In this document: one piece after another, positions 17,060-23,831 of the stretch | Numbering within the stretch: the stretch's first letter is position 1 | How the letters are laid out: each line of letters begins with the position of its first letter | Assembly: GCA_947462115.1 (NCBI GenBank) | Contig: CANHON010000013.1 | Location: 1 to 23,831 of the forward strand | Direction of reading: 5' to 3' | Length of the DNA: 23,831 nucleotides | Origin: Deltaproteobacteria bacterium | Lineage (GTDB): Bacteria > Myxococcota_A > UBA796 > UBA2385 | The notes under the pieces: generated by a model | What the model saw: the letters and a program-made list of their open reading frames with translations, nothing else | What the model was told of the DNA's origin: nothing | Databases searched by the model: none | Program-made: the position numbers and the translations under genes

Positions 17060-20000
17060 TCAGAGGCGCACCGGCAGCCGGAGCGGGCCGATCCCGCCTG
17101 CCCGGTCGGCCACGAGGCCCGCGCCGAGGAGCGCCTCCCGCAGGGCGCTGGGGAGCTCCTCGGCGCCGTTGATCCGACGGAGCGGCTGGGCGGGCTCCCC
17201 GGCTGCTTCGATGGCGCGACACAGCGCGCTCACCGCCGGCGCCAGCTCTTCGATCGAGGCCGTCGCCGGGTAGACGACCAAGCTGTGCCCGCCGCGCCCG
17301 AGCCACAGCCGCGGCTCGCCGTCGCACAGCGCGACCCACGCCCCCGCCTCGCGCTTCATCGCCCCCTGCGCCGCCTCCGGCCACGGGATCACCGCCCCCC
17401 ACGCTTGGGCCGGGTCGGTGGCGGTCAGCGCGTAGGTGACGCCCCGGGCGCCGCGCAGCGCCCGGAGCTGCTCGACCGCCCCAGGCAGGCCGAACCATGC
17501 ACCGCTCAGCCCGGTCACGAACCAGCCCCGTCGGGCCTGGCCGAGCTCCTCCATGCTGCTGAGCACTGGATAGATCGCTGCGAATCCGCCCGGGGTCTCT
17601 TCTGCGAGGGCGCATGGGGCGCCGACGACCCCGTACCGCTCCAGGAGCATCGCGGCCCGGATCCGCGCGAGCTCGGTGGTGCCCATGGGCGCGCCGCCCT
17701 CGTCTGCGAGCCGCCGACGGATCGACCACCATCGGCCGCCGACCGCTCGTTTGGGTCGGCTCCGACCGCCGCCGGTCGGCCGGGTGAGCGCGCGGACCGG
17801 CCCGAGGCTGTCGTTGGAGACCCACCCGCCCCACACGAGGTCCCACACGGCGGCCTCCACGTCCTCGGGGCGGTGCCGCTGCGCGGCCGTCGCGCCGCGG
17901 GCCTGCAGCGCACCGCCGAGCAAGGGCGAGCCCCAGCTCGGGGCGGCGCTGGCCCCCACCGCTCGGAGCAGCTCCACCTGAAAGCAGGCGCCCCGCTCGT
18001 CGAGGATCGACAAAATCTGTTGTTGTAGCTCCCCTTTGGGTGGATCGGTGGGCGGCGGTGCCAAGGATGAGAGCAGCTCGGGTCGGATCAACCGCAGTCG
18101 ACCGTCGCGGGGGCCGAGCGCCCCGGCGCCCACCCAGAGCAGCTCCCCGGAGCTGATCAGGGCGTCGAGCGCCTGCGGATCTTCGACCCCCATCCGGGCG
18201 CGCAGCACGCCAATCTCGAGGGTTGAGGCCACGATCGCAGCCCCCTCCAGCCGGCCGATCACCTCGTGAAGGGAGCGGCGTCGTCCGGGCCCGGAGGCCG
18301 CGGGGATCGCGCCCTGCCATGCTGCCAAGAAGGACGCGAGCACGGAGACCTCGACGGGCTCCACCTCCCCGCGCAGCCGGGCGAGGGTCCGCCGCTTGAG
18401 CCGCTGCAGCACCTGCTTGTCGGCCCAGCTGAGCGCCGCGCCGGGGCGGAAGCGGCCCGACACCAGCGAGCCACGGCCCTCCAGCGCCTTGAGGCAGTGG
18501 TGGAGCTGGGCCGGGGTCAGGCCGAAGCGCGCGGCGGCGGCGTCTGGCCAGAACGGCGCGTGGGTGCGGGCGTACCGGAGCACGAGCGTCTCCATCGGAT
18601 CGCCGCGCTGGACGTTGGGCTCGGCGGGTGCGCCGATGGGCGGCACCACGCCCAGCGCATCGCGGAGCACCGCGAGGTCCTCGGCCGCCACCCAGCGGAC
18701 CTGCCCGGCGATCCGGACCTTGGCCGCGCGGCCCTCCCGTTCGAGCGTTCGGAGCCAGTCAGCGGCCGGGCCGTCCGCCCGCGCCTGCACCTCGTCGGCG
18801 TCGAGATCTCCGAGGCGCCGGAGGGCGTCGTGGACGCCGTCCGCAGACCTCGCCTGCCGTCCAGGCGCGGTCTGCTGCAGCTCCGCCTCGAGCGCCTCCA
18901 GCTCGCTGGGGTCGAACTGCTCCTCTAAGTGGTCCTCCCCGAGCAGCTCCCGAAGCAGCTCCCGGTCGATGCCCAGCGCTTGGCTCCGGCGCTCTGCCAG
19001 CGGCGCGTCTTGTTCGTAGAGCCAGGACGCCACAAACGAGAACAACAAGCTGCGGGCGAAGGGCGACGGGGTGCGGGTCTCGACCGACTCCACGTGGAGC
19101 CGCCGGTCGCGGATCGCGCGGAGAACATCGCGCAGGCCGTCCATGTCGAAGCTGTCGTGCAAGCACTCGCGGTAGGCCTCGAGGACCAGGGGGTGCCGCG
19201 GGTTGCGCCGGGCGTCGGCGAGCAAGGCCTGGGCGCGCATTCGCTGCAGGTAGAGCGGCGTGCGCTGTCCGGGCCGCCGACGCGGGAGCAGCAGCGCTCG
19301 GCCAGCCGCCTCTCGAAAGCGGGCGGCGAACAGGCTCGAGTGCTCGAGCTGCCTCAGAACGAGCTCCTTCACGTCGTCGGGGTCGGGCAGGAGGTCCTCT
19401 AAGGGCGGCGGCTCGTCCCCGTCCTCCAGGCGCAGAATGAGCCCGTCGTCGGTGCAGTGGACCTGTGCGCTCCGGCCGGTCTTGGCCTCCAGCCGGGCGG
19501 CGACCGTCAGCGCCCACGGCGCCAGCACCCGCGCGCCCAGCTGGGCGTGCAGGCAGACACGCCAGTCGCCAAACTCGTCGCGAAAGTGCTCCACCACGAT
19601 GCGCTCATCGGTGGGGACCGCCGACCCTTGTTCGCGCTGGTCGCGGATCAACGCGATGAGGTTGGTTGAGGCCAGCGGGTCAAAACCGCACCGATCCGCA
19701 AGGAGCTGCGCCGCGTCGACGTCCTCCAGACCGTCGATCACGCGACAGAGCTCCCCCATCTTCTGCCCGAGCTCCAGCGGCCGCCCGGGCCCCTCCCCTC
19801 TCCAGAACGGCATGCGGCCCGGCTCGCCGGGCGCCGGCGTCACGTAGATGCGGTCGCGCTGAACCTCCACGATGCGCCAGGCGCTCGCGCCCAGCATGAA
19901 GACGTCGCCCTTGCGGGACTCGTGGACCATCTCCTCGTCGAGCTCACCGACCCGAGGGCCGTCTGGCGCGATGTGCACGGGCCAGGTGCCGCGATCGGGG

Positions 20001-21616
20001 ATCGTCCCGGCGTTCGACAGCACGATCAGCCGCGCCTCGGCCCGCGCGCGCAGGGTGTCGGCGGTGCGGTCCCAGACCAGGCGCGGGCGCCCGCCCTCCC
20101 CGGAGTCCAGCAGCCCGCACAGCATGTCAATGACGGCCTGCAGGCTCTCTTCGCCGAGCTCTCGGTAAGGCCACGCCCGGCGGATCAGCGCCTGGAGCGC
20201 AGGGCGTGACCACGTGTCGATCACGCACAGGGCGACGAGCTGCTGGGCGAGCACGTCGAGGGGCGACCGGGGGGCCCGGGTGGCCTCGATCCGCCCCTCC
20301 TGCATGCCGTTGGCCACCGCTGCGGCCTCGAGCAGCTCGCCCTTGTATCGCGGATAGATCCGACCGACGCTCAGCCCGCCCACGTGGTGCCCCGCCCGGC
20401 CGACGCGTTGGAGGCCTGCGGCCACCGATGGGGGCGCTGCGACCTGAATGACCAAGTCCACGGCGCCCATGTCGATGCCGAGCTCCAATGAGCTGGTCGC
20501 GACGATGCAGGGGATCCGGCCCCGCTTCAGCGCGTCCTCGATGGCCACCCGCTGCGGCGGCGCCACGCTGCCGTGGTGGGCGTAGGAGATCGGCAGCGCC
20601 AAGCCGCGCTCGCCGGCCAGATCATTGAGCTGCTGGCTCACCCGCTCACACAGACGACGGCTGTTCGTGAAGACGATGGTGCTCCGGTGGGCGAGGATCT
20701 CGTCCAAGATGGCCGGGATGAGGACCGTCCAGGCGCCTGCGCGCTCGGCCCCCGGGGCGGACATGGGGTGGCTGAGCGGACCCCCGGGCGCTGGGGGGCT
20801 TCGCATCGGCACGGCGTCGAGATCGGGGACGGGGCAGCGGACCTCGATCTGGAGGCGCGGTGCTTCGCTCGCGTCCACGATGCGGACTGGCCGATCTCCC
20901 CCCAAGAAGCCGGCGATCTCCGAGAGCGGCCGCTGTGTTGCGCTGAGGCCGATGCGCTGGGGCTCGACGGTGGTCCGCGCGCAGAGCCGCTCCAGGCTGA
21001 GCGAGAGGTGGGCGCCCCGCTTGGTGCCCGCCATCGCGTGGATCTCGTCGATGATGATGGTGTGGACGCTCTGGAGGCCGTCTCTCGCGCCGCTGGTCAG
21101 CATGAGGTAGAGGGACTCGGGCGTGGTCACCAGGATCTGTGGCGGCATCTTCCGATCGAAGGCGCGCTGTTTGGCGGGGGTGTCTCCTGTGCGCACGCTG
21201 ACCCGGACGACGGGGTCCGGCAGGCCCAGGGCCTCTGCGGCGCGGCGAATGCCCGCGAGCGGCGCCCAGAGGTTCTTCTCGACATCGTAGGCCAGCGCCT
21301 TCAGCGGCGAGATGTAGAGCACCTCCACGCCGGGGACCGGCTCCGACGGTTCGCGGGGCGCGCCGCGACGCAGCTTCGGTGGCGGTGGCGGCGGCGCGGC
21401 CGCCCGCTCGAGGGCGCGCACGCACACGCGGTCGAGGGCCGAGAGGAAGGCCGCCAAGGTCTTGCCGCTGCCCGTCGGCGCGAGGAGCAGCGTGTGGGCG
21501 CCGCTGTGGATCGCGGGCCAGCCCAAGGCCTGGACCCGGGTGGCCCCGGGGAAGGCCGCGTCGAACCAGCGCTGCGTCGGTGGACTGAACAGTTTGATGG
21601 GGGTGTCGCCAGACAT
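17060..21616 (-). CDS. lhr: Long-form ATP-dependent helicase Lhr
   Basis: A 1518-residue superfamily-2 helicase, close to the roughly 1540 residues of E. coli Lhr, so full length. It is thought to act in DNA repair as a 3'-5' translocase. Visible motifs are Q-motif-like TRVQALGWPAI (26-36), Walker A APTGSGKT (46-53), DEIH (190-193), SAT (225-227), TNSRR (317-321) and motif VI QRVGRAGH (403-410). After the helicase core come the Lhr winged-helix and beta-bundle region and then about 600 residues of the long-form C-terminal domain. A Pro/Arg insertion (APPPPPPKLRRG, about 74-85) sits in the first RecA domain. The ATG at 21616 begins the conserved start and has no Shine-Dalgarno. A well-spaced promoter directly before it suggests a leaderless transcript. 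A nuclease/phosphoesterase partner, often next to Lhr genes, is not seen. Confidence 0.95.
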   Translation of the reverse strand: MSGDTPIKLFSPPTQRWFDAAFPGATRVQALGWPAIHSGAHTLLLAPTGSGKTLAAFLSALDRVCVRALERAAAPPPPPPKLRRGAPREPSEPVPGVEVLYISPLKALAYDVEKNLWAPLAGIRRAAEALGLPDPVVRVSVRTGDTPAKQRAFDRKMPPQILVTTPESLYLMLTSGARDGLQSVHTIIIDEIHAMAGTKRGAHLSLSLERLCARTTVEPQRIGLSATQRPLSEIAGFLGGDRPVRIVDASEAPRLQIEVRCPVPDLDAVPMRSPPAPGGPLSHPMSAPGAERAGAWTVLIPAILDEILAHRSTIVFTNSRRLCERVSQQLNDLAGERGLALPISYAHHGSVAPPQRVAIEDALKRGRIPCIVATSSLELGIDMGAVDLVIQVAAPPSVAAGLQRVGRAGHHVGGLSVGRIYPRYKGELLEAAAVANGMQEGRIEATRAPRSPLDVLAQQLVALCVIDTWSRPALQALIRRAWPYRELGEESLQAVIDMLCGLLDSGEGGRPRLVWDRTADTLRARAEARLIVLSNAGTIPDRGTWPVHIAPDGPRVGELDEEMVHESRKGDVFMLGASAWRIVEVQRDRIYVTPAPGEPGRMPFWRGEGPGRPLELGQKMGELCRVIDGLEDVDAAQLLADRCGFDPLASTNLIALIRDQREQGSAVPTDERIVVEHFRDEFGDWRVCLHAQLGARVLAPWALTVAARLEAKTGRSAQVHCTDDGLILRLEDGDEPPPLEDLLPDPDDVKELVLRQLEHSSLFAARFREAAGRALLLPRRRPGQRTPLYLQRMRAQALLADARRNPRHPLVLEAYRECLHDSFDMDGLRDVLRAIRDRRLHVESVETRTPSPFARSLLFSFVASWLYEQDAPLAERRSQALGIDRELLRELLGEDHLEEQFDPSELEALEAELQQTAPGRQARSADGVHDALRRLGDLDADEVQARADGPAADWLRTLEREGRAAKVRIAGQVRWVAAEDLAVLRDALGVVPPIGAPAEPNVQRGDPMETLVLRYARTHAPFWPDAAAARFGLTPAQLHHCLKALEGRGSLVSGRFRPGAALSWADKQVLQRLKRRTLARLRGEVEPVEVSVLASFLAAWQGAIPAASGPGRRRSLHEVIGRLEGAAIVASTLEIGVLRARMGVEDPQALDALISSGELLWVGAGALGPRDGRLRLIRPELLSSLAPPPTDPPKGELQQQILSILDERGACFQVELLRAVGASAAPSWGSPLLGGALQARGATAAQRHRPEDVEAAVWDLVWGGWVSNDSLGPVRALTRPTGGGRSRPKRAVGGRWWSIRRRLADEGGAPMGTTELARIRAAMLLERYGVVGAPCALAEETPGGFAAIYPVLSSMEELGQARRGWFVTGLSGAWFGLPGAVEQLRALRGARGVTYALTATDPAQAWGAVIPWPEAAQGAMKREAGAWVALCDGEPRLWLGRGGHSLVVYPATASIEELAPAVSALCRAIEAAGEPAQPLRRINGAEELPSALREALLGAGLVADRAGGIGPLRLPVRL

Positions 21617-21622
21617 GGGGGC

Positions 21623-21651
21623 AGTATGGCACGCTGCTTTGGGCGGGGCAA
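21623..21651 (-). promoter_or_regulatory. Promoter of lhr, predicted leaderless
   Basis: On the minus strand, TTGCCC (21646-21651), a 17-nt spacer and CATACT (21623-21628; 4 of 6) are followed by six bases and then the ATG. The expected transcription start is therefore at or next to the A of the start codon. This agrees with the lack of a ribosome-binding site. Confidence 0.45.
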
Positions 21652-21708
21652 GCAGCCGCCGCGCCGCGGTGACATTCAGTTACCTGTCGTTGTGTTCAGT
21701 ATCTGGGC

Positions 21709-23490
21709 TCACCAGGTCCGCTGGCCGTAGAACGTGGTGATCAGCGTGTCCCCTGCCACGATGAGATCGGTGAAGCTGTCGCCATTCCGGTCGCCGGGCC
21801 CAGCCAAAGCCCGCCCGGCGGCGTCGCCTGGGGCGCCCACGACGGTCGCGCTGATGGCCAACAGCGGCTGCGTCCCGCCGAAGGGCCCTGCGGCGACAAA
21901 GACGAGGCCGCCGTCCGCCGAGCGGGGCGCGCCCACGGCGATGTCGCCCTGCTCGTCGTTGTTCATGTCGCCCACCATGGCCACGGCGGCCCCGGCGGCG
22001 CTCCGGGCGGGCCCCTCCAGCCGACCGAACGCGAGCCCGGAGATCAGCCCGCTGCCGATCCCCTCGCCCAAAACGATGTAGGCCACATCGTTCCCAGGCG
22101 CGCCCACCAGCAGGTCGCTTTTGCCATCGTCGTCGAGGTCCTGGCCACCGGAGACGCTGGCGCCGAGGCCATCGCCGCTGTCCCCAGCGAGGCGGTCGGG
22201 CTCGGCCGCGCCGATGGGTCCGAGCAGGATCCAGACGGCGCCGTCGTCGGTGGGATCGGCGGCGACGTGGTCGGAGACACCGTCACCGTCGAGATCTCCG
22301 GCCCGTTGAAGCACCCGCAAGCCGGATGAATCCCCAAGGCCCGGGAGGCTGGAGAGCGCGGCGCCGCCCGCTCGGTCAGCGCTGTGCCAGAGCCCGGAGG
22401 CCGAGGCCACCAGCAGGTCTGGCTGGCCGTCGTCGGCCTGGTCGTCGACGGCCAAGACGGCGAGCCCGAGCTGGTCGCCGGGGGTGCCGGTCCAGCGGAG
22501 CGTCAGGTCGGCGGTGGCGTGTCCGTCGTCCCAATCCCCTGAGATCAGGTAGATCGACCCGGCGCCGCCGGACGCGCCGCTGTCCCCCACCCACAGCTCC
22601 TCGACCCCGGCGCTGAGGCTGGGCGCGCTGCTGAAGCTGTGCGCGAGGGTCTCGGCCGGGCCGGTCGTGGTCAACAGCACCCCGACCCCGTCCAAAGCGG
22701 CGTAAGCGACGTCGCGGGAGGCGTCTCCGCCGAGCTCGCCGACCTCCAGGGCGGGCCCCTCGGCGTTGGTGGCGCCTTGGCCGCAGGCGAGCTCCACGCC
22801 GCCCACAAAGTAGGGCGCGCCGTCCACGCCGTCGCAGTCGTTGTCGCGGCCGTCTCCGCAGACCTCGAGGTTGCCGGGGAAGACGTCGTCGGCGCTGTCA
22901 TCGCAGTCGGCTGCGTTCTCGATCCAGTCGGGAGCGGGGCGCTCGCAGGCGCGGTAGCCCACCGCCGCGTCGCCGAAGCCGTCGCCGTCCTCATCGGGGC
23001 CCCAGAACGGGAGCCCGCGAATGGAGTCGTCTTCGGCGTCGAGGAGCGTGTCGCAGTCGTTGTCGATGCCGTCGCAGCGCTCCTCGGCTTCGGGGTGGAT
23101 GTCGTCGTTGCGATCGTCGCAGTCCAGCCGGTTGTCGGCGGCCCCGCGGGGCATCGGGCTGCTCGCGCAGGCGGCGGTCGAGAGCAGCGGGTCGCCGTAG
23201 CCGTCAAGGTCGCTGTCCACCGCGTACTGGACGACGCCCTCGGTCAGCAGGTCGGGATCAGTCAGGTCGTCGAGGCCGTCGCAGTCGTCATCGACGCCGT
23301 TGCAGGGCTCCGGCGCGCCGGGGAAGCGCGCAGCGTCGGCATCGTCGCAGTCCTCCTCGCTGGTGAAGCCGTCGCCATCGGCGTCCACCGGGCCGTCCTC
23401 GCCTTTGGGGGCGCCCTCCCCGCCGCAGGCCCCGACCCACAGGGCGAGCGTCATGGAGGGCCAAAGGAAGAGCTTGCGGCTGGTTCGCAT
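21709..23490 (-). CDS. Lipoprotein with three MopE-type Cys/Asp repeats and FG-GAP propeller repeats
   Basis: A 593-residue exported lipoprotein: a signal peptide ends in the lipobox VGAC, with Cys22 as the lipidated residue. Residues 36-75, 92-151 and 166-224 are three MopE-like repeats of the form D-x-D-x-DG, DCDD, P-x-x-x-E-x-C, G-x-D-N/D-DCD. The Asp-rich loops look like calcium or metal sites, and the Cys residues can pair. From about 240 to the end, repeats with DLDGDGVSD, DLDDDGKSDLLVGAPG, DMNNDEQGDIAVGAP and DRNGDSFTDLIVAG are FG-GAP/integrin-alpha-type blades of a beta-propeller. Together these suggest a cell-surface binding protein; the ligand is unknown. The ATG at 23490 has AAGG about 9 nt upstream. 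It lies 128 bp after the carboxylase gene and probably has its own promoter. No enzymatic domain is seen. Confidence 0.9.
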   Translation of the reverse strand: MRTSRKLFLWPSMTLALWVGACGGEGAPKGEDGPVDADGDGFTSEEDCDDADAARFPGAPEPCNGVDDDCDGLDDLTDPDLLTEGVVQYAVDSDLDGYGDPLLSTAACASSPMPRGAADNRLDCDDRNDDIHPEAEERCDGIDNDCDTLLDAEDDSIRGLPFWGPDEDGDGFGDAAVGYRACERPAPDWIENAADCDDSADDVFPGNLEVCGDGRDNDCDGVDGAPYFVGGVELACGQGATNAEGPALEVGELGGDASRDVAYAALDGVGVLLTTTGPAETLAHSFSSAPSLSAGVEELWVGDSGASGGAGSIYLISGDWDDGHATADLTLRWTGTPGDQLGLAVLAVDDQADDGQPDLLVASASGLWHSADRAGGAALSSLPGLGDSSGLRVLQRAGDLDGDGVSDHVAADPTDDGAVWILLGPIGAAEPDRLAGDSGDGLGASVSGGQDLDDDGKSDLLVGAPGNDVAYIVLGEGIGSGLISGLAFGRLEGPARSAAGAAVAMVGDMNNDEQGDIAVGAPRSADGGLVFVAAGPFGGTQPLLAISATVVGAPGDAAGRALAGPGDRNGDSFTDLIVAGDTLITTFYGQRTW

Positions 23491-23618
23491 CGAGGTGGCC
23501 TTTGGCGGGCTTTGGGCCCGGGTTGTCCGTTCAGACGGGTTGGTATTTTGGCCGATTCAGGGTTGTCTGGGCCGGAATTCAAGGCTGACGGAAGAGGACG
23601 CCTCGGGACGGCCGAAGG
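23491..23618. other. Gap between carboxylase end and lipoprotein start
   Basis: 128 bp without a gene and locally richer in A/T than its surroundings, which suits a promoter for the leftward lipoprotein gene. I see no -35/-10 pair good enough to name and no clear terminator. Confidence 0.4.
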
Positions 23619-23831
23619 CTACAGCGGGATGTTCCCGTGCTTTCGCGGCGGGTTGCTGTCGCGCTTGCCCTCCAGGCTGTCGAAGGCGTCGATCAACCGG
23701 GCGCGGGTCTCGCGCGGAAACAGCACCTCGTCCACATAGCCAAGCTGGGCGGCCCGGTAGGGGTTCGCGAACTTCTCGCGGTAGTCCGCGACGAGCTCTG
23801 CCTTTTTGTCTGCGGGGTCGGTGGCCTCGTC
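23619..23831 (-). CDS. pccB: Acyl-CoA carboxylase carboxyltransferase (propionyl-CoA type) beta subunit, C-terminal end
   Basis: Only the last 70 residues are in the window; the 5' part lies beyond the right edge. The sequence YREKFANPYRAAQLGYVD, then EVLFPRETRARLIDAF and the end PPRKHGNIPL, is the typical C-terminus of biotin-dependent propionyl/acetyl-CoA carboxylase beta subunits. These transfer the carboxyl group from carboxybiotin to the acyl-CoA. The stop is TAG at 23621-23619. The subtype (propionyl, methylmalonyl or acetyl) cannot be fixed from this part. Confidence 0.9.
   Translation of the reverse strand, partial: DEATDPADKKAELVADYREKFANPYRAAQLGYVDEVLFPRETRARLIDAFDSLEGKRDSNPPRKHGNIPL

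Noticed and set aside
21627..21642. Plus-strand TGGCACG resembling a sigma54 -24 box
   Set aside because: The -12 GC is missing at the right spacing and no rightward gene follows.

Overview
The window is 23.8 kb of very GC-rich, gene-dense bacterial DNA. I read it as a delta-proteobacterial or Myxococcota-like Gram-negative genome. The reasons are strong G/C third-position bias, a periplasmic TlpA, outer-membrane barrels, a sigma54-type NtrC activator, a lipoprotein with MopE-type repeats plus FG-GAP repeats, and an actinobacterial/myxobacterial-style pair of Get3/ArsA ATPases. I see no mobile element, CRISPR array, tRNA, rRNA or phage gene. This looks like ordinary chromosomal core DNA with a few less-known modules.

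Left part (1-4420): the 3' end of gcvP (glycine cleavage P protein) runs off the left edge and overlaps a small four-helix membrane protein. Facing them is a fmdB-like zinc-ribbon gene translationally coupled to folD. GcvP feeds the methylene-THF pool that FolD interconverts, so this is a small one-carbon neighbourhood.

Module 2 (4421-8600): a 310-bp divergent region, then three plus-strand genes joined by ATGA start/stop overlaps. They encode a lipase-like alpha/beta hydrolase and two different ArsA/Get3-family ATPases. The ATPases have complementary active-site residues that suggest an obligate heterodimer. Facing them, with interlocked stop codons, is the end of a minus-strand operon: tlpA, a large outer-membrane beta-barrel, and a secreted protein with two discoidin-like domains (11033 down to 7674).

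Module 3 (11034-14011): a divergent regulatory region, an orphan NtrC-type response regulator, then a secreted/outer-membrane protein with its own clear sigma70-like promoter and a good rho-independent terminator.

Module 4 (14054-17060, minus): the classic ribosome-maturation operon rpsP-khpA-rimM-trmD-rplS-yraN, preceded by a candidate promoter. Upstream of it is a full-length long-form Lhr helicase (21616-17060) whose promoter is placed as if for a leaderless mRNA.

Right end (21709-23831, minus): a MopE-repeat/FG-GAP lipoprotein, then the C-terminal end of an acyl-CoA (propionyl-CoA type) carboxylase beta subunit running off the right edge.

The most interesting signal is the hydrolase-ATPase-ATPase operon. 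Next are the TlpA-barrel-discoidin surface operon and the KhpA homologue with a substituted GxxG loop. Nothing in the window proves an undescribed system; these are leads.
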